64,000 nucleotides of DNA from Lentisphaerota bacterium. Its GTDB lineage: Bacteria; Verrucomicrobiota; Kiritimatiellia; UBA8416; JAIOPI01. Positions 33,692-43,357 of the stretch are shown here, one piece after another. The first letter of the stretch is position 1. Each line of letters begins with the position of its first letter. The position numbers and the translations under genes are program-made. The stretch spans positions 62,001 to 126,000 of the forward strand of contig JAIOPI010000015.1 in the NCBI GenBank assembly GCA_021413965.1, given 5' to 3'. The notes beneath the pieces were generated by a model. The model was not told where the DNA came from, made no database searches, and saw only the letters and a program-made list of their open reading frames with translations.

Positions 33692-34351
33692 CTATGCCTG
33701 CACCGACTCCCGCCGCCGGAAGATCGCCTCCGCCTCGTGTACGGGGCGAAACGAGCGCCGGTGCAGTGGACACGGCCCGTGTGCGAGCAGGGCCTGGATA
33801 TGGGCGCTCGTGCCGTAACCCTTATGCTTCGCAAATCCGTAGGCCGGGTAGCGCTGATGCTGCTCGCACATGTACCGGTCGCGCAGCACCTTCGCCACGA
33901 CACTCGCGGCCGCGATGGACAGGCTCTTGCCGTCGCCCCCGACAATCGCCGTGGAAGCGCAGGGCAGCCCGCGCGGCGGCAACCCGTCCACCAGCGCATG
34001 CTCCGCCGGCTCGCGCAGGTCTGCCAGCGCACGCGCCATGGCCGCATGCGTGGCCTTGAGAATGTTGATCCGGTCAATCTCCGCCTCGTCGGCAAAACCA
34101 ATGCCGATCGCCACGTCGGGAGATTGCCGCAGGACCGAATAGAAATGGTCGCGCGCGGCCGGGGAAAGCTTCTTGGAGTCCGTCAGACCCGCCAGGTCTG
34201 TGCGCTCCGCCGCCGTGGCGAACTCGCGCTTCAGGATCACCGCCGCCGCCACGACCGGGCCGGCCAGCGGGCCGCGGCCGACTTCATCCACGCCCGCCAG
34301 GCGCCGGCAGCCGCCCGCCCAAAACAGGCGCTCGCTCTGGAGCATGTCCAT
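33692..34351 (-). CDS. rnhB: Ribonuclease HII
   Basis: The 219-residue protein carries the RNase HII signature AGVDEVGRGPLAGPVVAAAV with catalytic Asp22 and Glu23, then LTDSKKLSPAARD, the Asp of HALVDGLPP near 128 and the loop KSLSIAAASVVAKVLRD. It cleaves the RNA strand of RNA-DNA hybrids and removes misincorporated ribonucleotides, in the cytoplasm. Length is normal. It follows rplS on the minus strand by 134 bp and precedes yraN by 11 bp, the common rplS-rnhB-yraN arrangement. Confidence 0.95.
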   Translation of the reverse strand: MDMLQSERLFWAGGCRRLAGVDEVGRGPLAGPVVAAAVILKREFATAAERTDLAGLTDSKKLSPAARDHFYSVLRQSPDVAIGIGFADEAEIDRINILKATHAAMARALADLREPAEHALVDGLPPRGLPCASTAIVGGDGKSLSIAAASVVAKVLRDRYMCEQHQRYPAYGFAKHKGYGTSAHIQALLAHGPCPLHRRSFRPVHEAEAIFRRRESVQA

Positions 34352-34485
34352 CGCCGTGAGGCCACATCACCGCCGGCACGGGCCTGTCCGCCGCCAGCGT
34401 CGCCGCGCCGGCGGGGGTGCCGGCGACAGGCGCTCGGGCGCCCCGCCGCGCGATTGCCCGCGCGGCTGGCGTCCCGATTCCGCCA

Positions 34486-34845
34486 TCAGGCGGTCTTCTT
34501 CTCGCGTTCACGCAGGCGCGTCATCTTGCCCACGCGACGGCGCAGATAGTACAACTTGGAGCGCCGCACGGCGCCGGAGCTCTCGATTTCCACCTTCTCG
34601 ACGAACGGTGAGTGCAGCGGGAAGATACGCTCCACGCCCACACCGTGCGAAATGCGACGCACCGTGAAGCTGGCATTGGACGCCCGGCCGTTGCGCGCAA
34701 TCACGGTGCCCGCAAACTGCTGCACACGCTCCTTGTCGCCTTCCAGAATGCGCACATGCACGTTCACTGAATCGCCGACGCGCACATTGGCCACGTCCGC
34801 TTTCAGTGCCGCCTTTTCAATTTCCGCAATGACCTTGGACACCAT
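34486..34845 (-). CDS. rplS: 50S ribosomal protein L19
   Basis: The 119-residue protein has the L19 pattern: GDSVNVHVRILEGDKERVQQFAGTVIARNG, FTVRRISHGVGVERIFPLHSPFVEKVEI and the basic RRSKLYYLRRRVGK. It sits at the 30S-50S interface. It is 30 bp downstream of trmD, the usual order. Length is normal. Confidence 0.97.
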   Translation of the reverse strand: MVSKVIAEIEKAALKADVANVRVGDSVNVHVRILEGDKERVQQFAGTVIARNGRASNASFTVRRISHGVGVERIFPLHSPFVEKVEIESSGAVRRSKLYYLRRRVGKMTRLREREKKTA

Positions 34846-34875
34846 GACTGCTCCTCCACGCGCCGCGCTCGAACC

Positions 34876-35556
34876 TCATCGTCCGAGCAGGTCGGGTCGT
34901 CGTTCCTGCGTTCGCTTCTCCGCCTGCTCGCGCCGCCATCGGGCGATTTCCGGATGATTCCCCGAGAGCAAGACTTCAGGCACCTTCATTCCTCTAAAAT
35001 CCGCCGGCCGGGTGTACTGCGGAAACTCCAGCAGCCCGTCGGAGAACGAGTCCTGGCTCGTCGCGCCCTCGCCTCCAACCACCCCGGGCAGCAACCGCAC
35101 CACCGCATCAATCACCACCGCCGCCGCCACCACGCCATTCGTCAGCACGTAGTCGCCGATCGAGATCTCGTCCGTGACCAGCGCCTCGCGCACCCGCTCG
35201 TCCACGCCCTCATAGTGCCCGCAGATGAACACCAGATGACGGGCCAGCGACAACTCCTGCGCCGCCTGCTGATCGAACCGCCGCCCCTGCGGCGTCATCA
35301 GGATCACGCGCGATTCCTCGCGCCGCACCTTCTCCACCGCCTCGAAGATGGGTTCGGGCATCATCACCATCCCCGGACCACCCCCATAGGGGCGGTCGTC
35401 CGTGGTCTGGTGCACGCCCCGCGCAAAATCGCGCAGGTTGACGGTCTGAAACGCCACCGCACCCTTCTGCGCCGCGCGCTTCAGCATGCTCTCCGCGAGG
35501 AAGCCGTTGAGCATCCCCGGGAAAATCGTGATCACATCGATCGCGAGCACGCCCAC
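34876..35556 (-). CDS. trmD: tRNA (guanine37-N1)-methyltransferase
   Basis: The 226-residue SPOUT methyltransferase starts [14 protein letters not shown] and has the deep-knot SAM site: [14 protein letters not shown] near 56, [13 protein letters not shown] near 109, [13 protein letters not shown] and [16 protein letters not shown] near 155-170. It methylates G37 of tRNAs to keep the reading frame. The start lies 18 bp after the rpsP stop. The usual partner gene rimM is missing between rpsP and trmD. Confidence 0.95.
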   Translation of the reverse strand: MGVLAIDVITIFPGMLNGFLAESMLKRAAQKGAVAFQTVNLRDFARGVHQTTDDRPYGGGPGMVMMPEPIFEAVEKVRREESRVILMTPQGRRFDQQAAQELSLARHLVFICGHYEGVDERVREALVTDEISIGDYVLTNGVVAAAVVIDAVVRLLPGVVGGEGATSQDSFSDGLLEFPQYTRPADFRGMKVPEVLLSGNHPEIARWRREQAEKRTQERRPDLLGR

Positions 35557-35574
35557 CTCGACCGCCTTCTTGGC

Positions 35575-35826
35575 TCAGGCAGCCTTGGCGCGCCGGGCCT
35601 TGCGCAACAGGCTGCGCACGGTGTCAGAGACCACCGCACCAACCCCTTCCCAGTGCGCAATGCGATCCATCTTCAGCAGATAGTTCTCGCCCTTACGCTT
35701 GGGATCGTACCAGCCCAGGATCTCGATGAAGCGACCATCGCGCGGCGAGCGGCTGTCCGCCGCCACCACCCGGTAGCTTACCTCGTTTTTACCGCCCGTC
35801 CGTCGTAACCGAATACTGACAGCCAT
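35575..35826 (-). CDS. rpsP: 30S ribosomal protein S16
   Basis: The 83-residue protein has the S16 core SIRLRRTGGKNEVSYRVVAA, DSRSPRDGRFIEILGWYDP and the helix MDRIAHWEGVGAVVSDTVRSLLRKA. It belongs to the small subunit body. It heads the rpsP-trmD-rplS run; GGAAAGAG precedes the ATG. Upstream, on the same strand, clpC ends about 150 bp away. Confidence 0.95.
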   Translation of the reverse strand: MAVSIRLRRTGGKNEVSYRVVAADSRSPRDGRFIEILGWYDPKRKGENYLLKMDRIAHWEGVGAVVSDTVRSLLRKARRAKAA

Positions 35827-35980
35827 CCGACTCTTTCCACCGCGGTCGAGCCCCGCCTTATCGCGGAATCCCCGCCGCCGGTCCTGTTATTCCCCGGGAA
35901 GCACGCCTGTCGCGTCCCTTCCCCGCACAAAGGCTTGAAAGCATGCCACGCCTGATGACCGCTGGCAAGACTTCTTGCGT

Positions 35981-38491
35981 CTACTTCTGCACCGCCTTGC
36001 GTGCCGCCCGCGGACTGAACTTCAACTCGTCGCCGTGCAGGCTCACCTCGATGGTCCCCGATTCCTCCAACTTGCCACGCAACAGCTCCTCCGCCAGCGG
36101 ATCCTCGAGGTAGTGCTCAACCGCGCGCCGCAACGGCCGCGCCCCGAACGCCACGTCAAACCCCTTCTCCACCAGGAAGTCCAAGGCGCCCTTAGTCAGG
36201 TGCAACTGCTTGCCGCGCACTTGGATACGATCACGAACCTTGCGCAGCTCGAGCTCCAGAATCTGGCCGACGTCGGCCCGGCTCAGCTGCCGGAACACGA
36301 TGATGTCGTCAAACCGGTTCAGCAGCTCGGGCTTGAAGACGCGCTTGGCCTCGTCCACCAGCTGCGCCCGCAATTGCTCGTAATTGCTTTCCTCCGTCCG
36401 CGTCCCGAACCCCAAACCCGCCGATTTCTTCGACGAGTCGTACCCCAGATTCGACGTCAGGATCACAATCGTATTACGAAAATCCACCTGCCGCCCAAAG
36501 CTGTCCGTCAGCTTCCCCTCTTCCAGGATCTGGAGCAGCATGTGCATCACGTCCGGATGCGCCTTCTCCACCTCGTCGAAGAGCACCACGGAATACGGCC
36601 GACGCCGCACTTTCTCGGTCAGCTGCCCGCCTTCTTCATGGCCCACGTATCCGGGCGGCGACCCCACCAGCCGCGACACCGTGAACTTTTCCATGAACTC
36701 CGACATGTCGATCTGGATCAGGGCATCCGCGTCGTCGAACATGAACTCTGCCAGCGCCTTCGCCAGCAGCGTCTTGCCCACGCCCGTCGGGCCCAGGAAG
36801 ATGAACGACCCGATCGGCCGGCGCGGATCCTTCAGATCCGCACGCGAGCGGCGCAGCGCCTTCGAGATCGCCGTCACGGCGATGCTCTGCCCCACCACCC
36901 GCTTCGTCAGCTCCTTCTCCATGTCGAGCAGCCGCGCCAGCTCCTTGCCTTCCATCTTCTTCAGCGGCACGCCGGTGGACTTCGAGACCACCGCCGCCAC
37001 CTCCTCGGCCGTCACCGTCTTGACCTCGGCCTGGTTGCGCTCGCGCCACTGGCGCACGGTTTCCTCGAGCTTCTCGCGCTCCTTCTTCTCCCGGTCGCGC
37101 AGCTCGGCGGCCTCCTCAAAGCGCTGGGCCTTGATCGCCGCATCCTTGCGCTTGCGGATCTCCTCGATCGCCGCCTCTTTCTCGCGCAGGTCCGGCGAGC
37201 GCGTCGTCGACAGGATGTTCACCCGCGCCCCGGCCTCGTCGATGGCGTCGATGGCCTTGTCCGGCAGGAACCGCCCCGGCTGATAACGCGCCGTCAGCCG
37301 CACGGCCGCGTCCAGCGCCTCGTCCGTGTACTTGGCGCGGTGGTGCTTCTCGTAGCGCTCGCGGATGCCCTTCAAGATCTCGATCGTCTCTTCGATCGAC
37401 GGCTCGTTCACGCGCACCGTCTGGAAGCGCCGCTCGAGCGCCGCATCCTTTTCGATGAACTTGCGATACTCGTTGAGCGTCGTCGCGCCAACGCACTGCA
37501 GCTCGCCACGCGCCAGCGCCGGCTTGATGATGTTCGACGCATCCATCGCACCTTCCGCCGACCCCGCGCCCACGATCGTGTGCAGCTCGTCGATGAACAG
37601 GATGATGTTCTTCGCCGTCTTGATCTCATCCATGACGGCCTTGATGCGCTCCTCGAACTGCCCGCGGTATTTCGTCCCCGCGATCATCAACGCCATGTCG
37701 AGCGTGACCACCTTCTTGTCGCGCATGATCTCGGGCACGTCGCCCGCAATGATCGCACGCGCCAGCCCTTCCACCACCGCCGTCTTCCCCACGCCGGCCT
37801 CGCCCAGCAGCACCGGGTTGTTCTTGTTCCGGCGGCACAGGATCTGGATCACCCGCTCGATCTCTTCCTTGCGGCCGATCACCGGGTCCAGCTCGTCGCG
37901 CCGCGCCAGTTCCGTCAGGTCCCGCCCAAACGTGTTCAGCGCCGGCGTCTTGGTCTTTGCCTCTTCCTTGCGCGGCTCGGCCGGGCTCGCGCCTGCCGGA
38001 GGCGGCGCCGCCTCGCCCTGCTCCTCATCCATCTCGAAGTCGGGATCCAGCTCCCGCATGACTTCGACCCGCGCCGTCTCCAGATCCACGCCCAGGTTGC
38101 GCAGCACCTGCGCCGCCACCCCTTCGCCCTCGTGCAGCAGCCCCAGCAGAATGTGCTCGGTGCCCACGTAGGTGTGGTTCAGCGCCTGCGCTTCCGCCAT
38201 GGCCAGCTGCAGCACCTTCTTCGAACGCGGCGTGAAGGGAATGTTGCCCACCGTCTTCGTCTCGGGCCCCTGCCCCACGGCGCGCTCCACCTCGAGCCGC
38301 ACCTTCTCCAGGGAAACGCCCATGCGCTCCAGCACGTTCACCGCCACCCCTTCGCCCAGGGCGATCAGCCCCAGCAGCAAGTGCTCGGTGCCCACGTACG
38401 GATGATTAAACCCGTCCGCTTCCTTTTGCGCCAATTTCACCACCCGCTGTGCGCGCGGTGTAAAATTACCAAAGCCGTTCATATTTTCCAT
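35981..38491 (-). CDS. clpC: ATP-dependent Clp protease ATPase subunit ClpC
   Basis: The 836-residue AAA+ protein has two Clp_N repeats (about residues 10-150; [28 protein letters not shown]), a first ATPase module with Walker A GEAGVGKT near 228, a UVR motif ([18 protein letters not shown] near 425-445) that marks ClpC rather than ClpA or ClpB, and a second ATPase with GPTGVGKT near 566. It unfolds substrates for ClpP and in Gram-positives works with McsB-made phosphoarginine tags. It is downstream of mcsA and mcsB with 31 bp spacing. ATG 38491 was chosen (AGAGGGG upstream); the frame opens 8 codons earlier. Confidence 0.95.
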   Translation of the reverse strand: MENMNGFGNFTPRAQRVVKLAQKEADGFNHPYVGTEHLLLGLIALGEGVAVNVLERMGVSLEKVRLEVERAVGQGPETKTVGNIPFTPRSKKVLQLAMAEAQALNHTYVGTEHILLGLLHEGEGVAAQVLRNLGVDLETARVEVMRELDPDFEMDEEQGEAAPPPAGASPAEPRKEEAKTKTPALNTFGRDLTELARRDELDPVIGRKEEIERVIQILCRRNKNNPVLLGEAGVGKTAVVEGLARAIIAGDVPEIMRDKKVVTLDMALMIAGTKYRGQFEERIKAVMDEIKTAKNIILFIDELHTIVGAGSAEGAMDASNIIKPALARGELQCVGATTLNEYRKFIEKDAALERRFQTVRVNEPSIEETIEILKGIRERYEKHHRAKYTDEALDAAVRLTARYQPGRFLPDKAIDAIDEAGARVNILSTTRSPDLREKEAAIEEIRKRKDAAIKAQRFEEAAELRDREKKEREKLEETVRQWRERNQAEVKTVTAEEVAAVVSKSTGVPLKKMEGKELARLLDMEKELTKRVVGQSIAVTAISKALRRSRADLKDPRRPIGSFIFLGPTGVGKTLLAKALAEFMFDDADALIQIDMSEFMEKFTVSRLVGSPPGYVGHEEGGQLTEKVRRRPYSVVLFDEVEKAHPDVMHMLLQILEEGKLTDSFGRQVDFRNTIVILTSNLGYDSSKKSAGLGFGTRTEESNYEQLRAQLVDEAKRVFKPELLNRFDDIIVFRQLSRADVGQILELELRKVRDRIQVRGKQLHLTKGALDFLVEKGFDVAFGARPLRRAVEHYLEDPLAEELLRGKLEESGTIEVSLHGDELKFSPRAARKAVQK

Positions 38492-38522
38492 GGTGGGGGG
38501 CCCCTCTCCCCGCATTGCGTCT

Positions 38523-39590
38523 TCAGGCCAGGAGGCTGGTGCCTTTTAGACGACTTTGTACGATTTCGGCCCGCAGCACGTCGCGCTCCTCGGGACTCAG
38601 GACCTTGCGGGCCATCTTCTGTAGATGCCCCGGTTGCGTCAACAGCATTATCTCGTTCAGCCGCTCGATCTTCAGGTTCCCGATCAATCCCATCTCCACA
38701 CCCAGACGTACATCAGAAAGAAAGTCCAGCGCCTCCTGGGACGACAGCACCCGGCAGTTCAACAGGATCCCGCGCGCCCGCGCCACCGTGTCCGCCAGCC
38801 GGTTCGCATTCTGCTCGGCCATGCGCGCCCGCGCGTTCTGCTCGTGCCACACCACCTCGTGGATGATCTGCATCAAGCTGTCCATGATCTCGTCCTCGGA
38901 CTCCCCGAGGGTTTGCTGGTTGGAGATCTGGAACATGTTGCCGTGGGCTTCCGTCCCCTCACCCAACAGCCCCCGCACCGCCAGCCCCAGCTTCTCCAGC
39001 CCGTTGACCACCGCGTCGACCTCGCCCAGCATGCGCAGCCCCGCCAGATGCAGCATCACGCTCGCCCGCAAACCGGTGCCGACATTGCTCGGGCACGCCG
39101 TCAGGTAACCCCGCGTGTCCGTGAACGCGTACTCGACCTGCTCTTCAATCTCCGAATCCAGCGCGTCCAGCTCCTGCCACATGGCCGGCAGATTCAACCC
39201 GGGCGACATCGCCTGCAGGCGCAGGTGATCCTCCTCGTTGATCATCACCGAAAGCCGCTCTTCCGCCGACAACGCCAGCGCACTGCCCCGCCCCCGCTCG
39301 CACAGCTCATGGCTGATCAGGTGGCGCTCGCGCAGGATGTCCTTGTCGATCGTGTCCAAGGTCCCCATGTCCAGGAATACGGGGTTCGGGATGCTGCGCA
39401 GCCCGCCCAGCACCGTCGTCAGCCGCTGGCAGAGACGGATGCGCTCATCCTCGCCGGCCCAGCCCGGAAAGGCCACGTTGGCCACGTTGCGCGCCAGGCG
39501 GACGCGGCTGCTGATCACCACGCCCGTGGACTTGCGCATCGACAGCCACGACCCCGGGCTCTTGATGAGTTCATCGATGATCATGCGCAT
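38523..39590 (-). CDS. mcsB: Protein arginine kinase McsB
   Basis: The 355-residue phosphagen-kinase-fold protein contains VVISSRVRLARNVANVAFPG near 25, LISHELCERG and the active-site loop VMINEEDHLRLQAM near 113-126, and ACPSNVGTGLRASVMLHLAGL near 165-185. McsB phosphorylates arginines on substrate proteins so that ClpCP can degrade them, activated by McsA. GGAG is eight bases before the ATG. It lies between mcsA (36 bp) and clpC. No ctsR repressor gene, found first in this operon in Firmicutes, is present. Confidence 0.93.
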   Translation of the reverse strand: MRMIIDELIKSPGSWLSMRKSTGVVISSRVRLARNVANVAFPGWAGEDERIRLCQRLTTVLGGLRSIPNPVFLDMGTLDTIDKDILRERHLISHELCERGRGSALALSAEERLSVMINEEDHLRLQAMSPGLNLPAMWQELDALDSEIEEQVEYAFTDTRGYLTACPSNVGTGLRASVMLHLAGLRMLGEVDAVVNGLEKLGLAVRGLLGEGTEAHGNMFQISNQQTLGESEDEIMDSLMQIIHEVVWHEQNARARMAEQNANRLADTVARARGILLNCRVLSSQEALDFLSDVRLGVEMGLIGNLKIERLNEIMLLTQPGHLQKMARKVLSPEERDVLRAEIVQSRLKGTSLLA

Positions 39591-39626
39591 CTCGCAGACT
39601 CCTGTCGGCCAACGCCCCCTCTGGCG

Positions 39627-40154
39627 TCACTCCAGCGTCATCTCCGGCTCCGTCCCGCCGACGGGCTGTCCGCGCATCGGTCGCGCCGCCACCTGCCGCA
39701 CGAGTCGACGCAAATGCTGTCGCAGGCGTTCCGCGACCACCGCGTCCTTCTCGGCCTCTGCGGCCGTAATCCCGCGCTCGATCGCCCGCAAATACCCCGC
39801 TAAGCGCTTGCGCGGCACCTTGCCAAAATGGCGCGTGCCGCGGTGCATCGTGCTCAACAACCCCTCAAGCTCACCCTGAAAGGCCGTGTAGCAGGCCGGG
39901 CACCCCAGCAGCGAGGTCTTGTGAAAATCTGTCTGATGCATGTGACAGGCCACGCAGGCCTGGTCGTCTGCCGGGTGACTCGGCGCCGCCGCCTCACCCA
40001 TGAGAAAGTCCGTCAGCAGGGGGATCGGAAGCTGCGAATCAAACCCGTTCTTTGCCGCGCACTCCTGACAGACCACGATGTCCTGCGTCACCCCGTTGAC
40101 GACATGCTTCAGCGAAACCGTTCCCGCATTCTTATGACAAATGCTGCAGTGCAT
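39627..40154 (-). CDS. mcsA: McsA, zinc-binding activator of McsB
   Basis: The 175-residue protein has four CxxC pairs (CSIC at 3, CQEC near 29, CVAC near 68, CPAC near 85) that form two zinc sites, then a C-terminal UVR-like helix (KVPRKRLAGYLRAIERGITAAEAEKDAVVAERLRQHLRRL). This is the McsA layout: it stimulates McsB and bridges it to ClpC. It is the first gene of the mcsA-mcsB-clpC run on the minus strand and starts about 120 bp from tRNA-Leu. Confidence 0.9.
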   Translation of the reverse strand: MHCSICHKNAGTVSLKHVVNGVTQDIVVCQECAAKNGFDSQLPIPLLTDFLMGEAAAPSHPADDQACVACHMHQTDFHKTSLLGCPACYTAFQGELEGLLSTMHRGTRHFGKVPRKRLAGYLRAIERGITAAEAEKDAVVAERLRQHLRRLVRQVAARPMRGQPVGGTEPEMTLE

Positions 40155-40274
40155 ACCCCATGCAAGCCCCTCTCATCCCCATACATTACAGGAAACCGGG
40201 CGAGCGAGCCAATGATTTTGGGCGAGGGGTGCCCGACGGACAGGCCCTGTTGGCGCTTGAACGCGTGATTCAGG

Positions 40275-40360
40275 TGGTGCCGGAGGAGGGAGTCGAACCC
40301 ACACATCCTTGCGGATACTGGATTTTGAGTCCAGCGCGTCTGCCATTTCGCCACTCCGGC
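40275..40360 (-). tRNA. tRNA-Leu (CAA)
   Basis: An 86-nt class II tRNA: acceptor GCCGGAG pairs with CTCCGGC, anticodon stem CTGGA/TCCAG holds the loop CTCAAAA (anticodon CAA), with a long variable arm and T-loop GTTCGACTC. The 3' CCA is encoded. It reads UUG leucine codons. Confidence 0.97.
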
Positions 40361-40372
40361 CCCGAGCACGCC

Positions 40373-40400
40373 TTCATATCAAACCCCGCCCCGGAGTCAA
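40373..40400 (-). promoter_or_regulatory. Promoter of tRNA-Leu
   Basis: On the minus strand TTGACT (40400-40395), 16-bp spacer and TATGAA (40378-40373), 12 bp before the tRNA 5' end. It overlaps the stop codon of the Nudix gene. Confidence 0.65.
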
Positions 40401-40888
40401 AGCGCCAAGTTCGCACGGGCGTCCCCGCGACATCCGTCCACCATCGTGCTCGCCCACGAGGCGGCGAAATCCCCGCGACACCACGTCGGGATCAGGTCAC
40501 GCAGCACGCGCGGCTCGAGAGTCGATTCCCTCAACCCATCCACGGCCACCCACGCGAAGTCAAGGTGCCCCTCTTGCGACGGCACGGTCTGCCCCGCCTT
40601 CAGCGACGGAACCTCGAGTTCAAACACCAGGTTGATCTCGGCATGTGGCTGCCCCTTCTGCAGAAACGCGTGCTCGACGGCTCCCAGGAAGCGCCCCACC
40701 CGGCTGCTCACCCCGCACTCTTCCCTCACCTCGCGCTCCAGGCTGACCGTGGCGCTCTCCTGGAATTCAATGTGCCCGCCCGGCAAGTACGTGTTGCCCG
40801 CCCCCGCCGTATGGCAGACCAGCAGCCAACCATCCTTCACGCACACGCCCCTCGCCAGCACCTCCACCGCACCACTTGGATGACTCAT
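40397..40888 (-). CDS. Nudix hydrolase
   Basis: The 163-residue protein has a complete Nudix box from Gly38 to Val60 (GHIEFQESATVSLEREVREECGV; the GX5EX7REUXEEXGU pattern holds) in the usual alpha/beta fold. It hydrolyses a nucleoside diphosphate linked to another group, with Mg2+; the substrate cannot be told from the sequence. The C-terminal part (LDFAWVAVDGLRESTLEPRVLRDLIP) is short. Its end overlaps the tRNA-Leu promoter by 4 bp. It lies 103 bp downstream of folC on the same strand. Confidence 0.9.
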   Translation of the reverse strand: MSHPSGAVEVLARGVCVKDGWLLVCHTAGAGNTYLPGGHIEFQESATVSLEREVREECGVSSRVGRFLGAVEHAFLQKGQPHAEINLVFELEVPSLKAGQTVPSQEGHLDFAWVAVDGLRESTLEPRVLRDLIPTWCRGDFAASWASTMVDGCRGDARANLAL

Positions 40889-40991
40889 ATTCTCCCCACA
40901 AACGGCCGGATGGCACCCGCCCCTCCGTCACAGACGCTCCAATCTCGACAAGGGTGGATGGATGCGACCATCGCATCTCGAACATCCGCCT

Positions 40992-42308
40992 CTACACGGC
41001 GTCCATTCCCAGCATCTCCAGCACCTCGCCCACCAGGAACAGTGACCCCGTCACGCACACCATGCCTCCCGTCTCACGGGCCCACGCCTTGGCGAGTTCC
41101 AGTGCCTCGGCCAGCGAGGCGTCAGCCAGTTCCCACCGCAGGCCGGATGCCGCCGCATGCAGATCGGCCCGGGCGATATTGCGCTCGCTCGCAATGGGCA
41201 CGAACCAGGCACGCTTGACGCCCCCGCCCAGCGCCTGCAGATAGCCGCGCACGTCCTTGTCGCCGCAGAAGCCGCACACCAGCCCAACCGGAATGCCCCC
41301 CCCGATCTGGCGCAGGGATTCGGCCAACCGGCGCGCCGCCGGCGGATTGTGCGCACCATCCAATATCACCAGCGGGTCGCGGCTCAAGATCTGGCAGCGT
41401 CCCGGCCACGTCGTTTGCTCGATGCCGCGGCGAATGATCTCCATGGGCAACGCAAACGTCCCCCGCTCGAGCAGGACCTCCACCACGGCCAAAGCCACGG
41501 CCAGATTATCCGCCTGGTGCGGGCCTTGCAGTGGCAGTCGCACCGTCCCGCTCAGCCCGCCCGCCGATTCAATGACGATTTTCTGCCCCGCCGGCTCGGC
41601 CTTCTTGATCTGCACCGCCACCGTCTCCCAGGCCTCAATCAGTCGCGCCTTCTTACCCGCCGCGTCCGCCCGGATGATCGAGCGCGCCGGTTCTTCCCGA
41701 ACGCCGCTGACCACCGGCCGCCCCGGCTTGATGATGCCGCACTTCTCGCGCGCAATGGATTCAAGATCGTTCCCGAGGTAAGCCATGTGGTCCATCCCGA
41801 TGGTGGTGATCACGGCCACCAGCGGGTCGACCACATTGGTGGCGTCCAGCCGCCCCCCCATGCCCGTCTCCAGCAAAACCACATCCACCGCCCGGTCGCG
41901 GAAATGGCGGAACGCCAGCGCCGTGGTGACTTCGAAGAACGTGGGATCCTGGCCCAGCGCCTGGCTCACCGTGGCAGCCGCCTGTTCGCCCAGGTCGACC
42001 AGCGGAAGCAACTCCTCATCCGTGATCGGCGTGCCGTTGATGCAGATGCGCTCGTTGAAGCGAATCAGGTGCGGCGAGGTATAGCGCCCCGTCTTCATGC
42101 CGGCGGCGCGAAAGATGCCATCGAGAACCGCGCACACGGACCCCTTCCCGTTCGTGCCCGCCACGTGTACGCACCGCAAGCCCTGGTGCGGATTCCCCAG
42201 CGCCGCCAGCAGCGCCTCCTCCACGTGAAGCCCCAGCTTGATGCCAAACGTGTGCCGCCGGTAAAGACTCGCCAGCGCCGCCTGCAAGCGTTGTGGTGTC
42301 GCGACCAT
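40992..42308 (-). CDS. folC: Bifunctional folylpolyglutamate/dihydrofolate synthase
   Basis: The 438-residue Mur-ligase-fold enzyme has the P-loop GTNGKGSV (residues 51-58), TGRYTSPHLIRFNERICING, VVLLETGMGGRLDATNVVDP and, near 310, ILDGAHNPPAARRLAESL. It adds glutamates to folates and may make dihydrofolate. ATG 42308 lies only 3 bp after the DUF3014 stop, so the two are co-translated. Length is normal. Confidence 0.94.
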   Translation of the reverse strand: MVATPQRLQAALASLYRRHTFGIKLGLHVEEALLAALGNPHQGLRCVHVAGTNGKGSVCAVLDGIFRAAGMKTGRYTSPHLIRFNERICINGTPITDEELLPLVDLGEQAAATVSQALGQDPTFFEVTTALAFRHFRDRAVDVVLLETGMGGRLDATNVVDPLVAVITTIGMDHMAYLGNDLESIAREKCGIIKPGRPVVSGVREEPARSIIRADAAGKKARLIEAWETVAVQIKKAEPAGQKIVIESAGGLSGTVRLPLQGPHQADNLAVALAVVEVLLERGTFALPMEIIRRGIEQTTWPGRCQILSRDPLVILDGAHNPPAARRLAESLRQIGGGIPVGLVCGFCGDKDVRGYLQALGGGVKRAWFVPIASERNIARADLHAAASGLRWELADASLAEALELAKAWARETGGMVCVTGSLFLVGEVLEMLGMDAV

Positions 42309-42311
42309 GAT

Positions 42312-43214
42312 TCAGCGCGCGAAGCCAGATCGGCCACGCCTCGATTGCTCGGACTCGCGGGTCAACTGATGACGAAGGTCCCGCAACTTGGCCTTCACGC
42401 GCTGGGCGTTTGCGTTCCCCATGCGGAGCAGCAGTTTCTGGCCCGCCGAAAGCTCCTCGAGGCTGGCGTCGGCGTACTTGAACATGACCGCGTGTGGCGT
42501 CAGCGCAACCGGGTCCGCTATGTCGGGCGTCGCGAGCAAGTGGTCGATGACCTCCACAAGCCGAGTGTTGAAATCCCCCTCCGGGTACCCGAGTTCGCGG
42601 TATGCCTCCTGAAAGAGCGGGTAGTATTGCACGTAAAGCGGAATGAGTGCGGCCGTGTCGATCGACTCCATGAACGCGAGAACCGGCCCGTAACGCCGGG
42701 CATTATCGGCGCTGGTCCGGATGGCATCCCCCGCCCCCGTCGTCAGGAAGCGGCCACCGGTCGGCTTCACGGGCCAGAGCGACGGCGGGGCCGTGCTGGA
42801 CGTGAGGTTATCCACCGTCGCAACTGCGCGGCGGATGCCGTGCGACAGAATCAGAAACCGTTCGCAGGCGGTCTTGTCGACGAGGCGCGCCAGCGCTGCC
42901 GTGATGGCGGCGTCAGAATCATCCAGGGCGGGCAGAGGCTCAGCAGGCTGCATATCGGAGGGCGCTGCTTCAATTGCATATCGGTCGACGGTCGAAGGGG
43001 CTGATGACTCAGGCGTGGCGAGAGTCTCCGCCGGCGCCTGGGCTGGCGGCGGCAATGGCGGTGGCGGCACGGGCTCAGGCGCCTCGTTTGGCAGCCGTCC
43101 CCGCAGGACAATCAGGGCGACCGCCGCCACAGCCACCAGCGGCAACGCCCACCACAGCGCCTTGCTTCGCGACGCGGGCGCCGAATCGGGCTGAAATGAA
43201 TCTGGCTGGTCCAT
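42312..43214 (-). CDS. DUF3014 membrane-anchored protein
   Basis: The 300-residue protein has a single membrane helix (about residues 20-40, ALWWALPLVAVAAVALIVL), a Pro-rich linker (about 48-95), then the DUF3014 domain (about 100-285; LVDNLTSS-like and FMESIDTAALIPLYVQYYPLFQEAYRELGYP). It is probably periplasmic; no function is known. It starts folC's transcription unit. The start ATG has no visible ribosome-binding site and sits where the candidate promoter would start transcription. Confidence 0.8.
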   Translation of the reverse strand: MDQPDSFQPDSAPASRSKALWWALPLVAVAAVALIVLRGRLPNEAPEPVPPPPLPPPAQAPAETLATPESSAPSTVDRYAIEAAPSDMQPAEPLPALDDSDAAITAALARLVDKTACERFLILSHGIRRAVATVDNLTSSTAPPSLWPVKPTGGRFLTTGAGDAIRTSADNARRYGPVLAFMESIDTAALIPLYVQYYPLFQEAYRELGYPEGDFNTRLVEVIDHLLATPDIADPVALTPHAVMFKYADASLEELSAGQKLLLRMGNANAQRVKAKLRDLRHQLTRESEQSRRGRSGFAR

Positions 43215-43220
43215 CGGCGA

Positions 43221-43248
43221 ATGCTAAGCATGTTCCCTGCGAAGTCAA
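43221..43248 (-). promoter_or_regulatory. Candidate promoter for the DUF3014-folC unit
   Basis: On the minus strand TTGACT (43248-43243), 16-bp spacer and TAGCAT (43226-43221). The expected start is near 43214, the A of the DUF3014 ATG, so the mRNA may be leaderless. Confidence 0.45.
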
Positions 43249-43357
43249 CAGCGCGCTCGACCAGCGCCCCAACCGACGCCGACGCGTCCGACGCTTCGCG
43301 CCGTGACATGACTGGAATCTGACGGGTCAAGACGACTTCGGCTGGTGAGTCCGCCCC

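Noticed and set aside
35975..38866. 963-residue frame opposite clpC
   Set aside because: It is a GC-rich antisense frame with no domain; clpC on the minus strand has every family motif.
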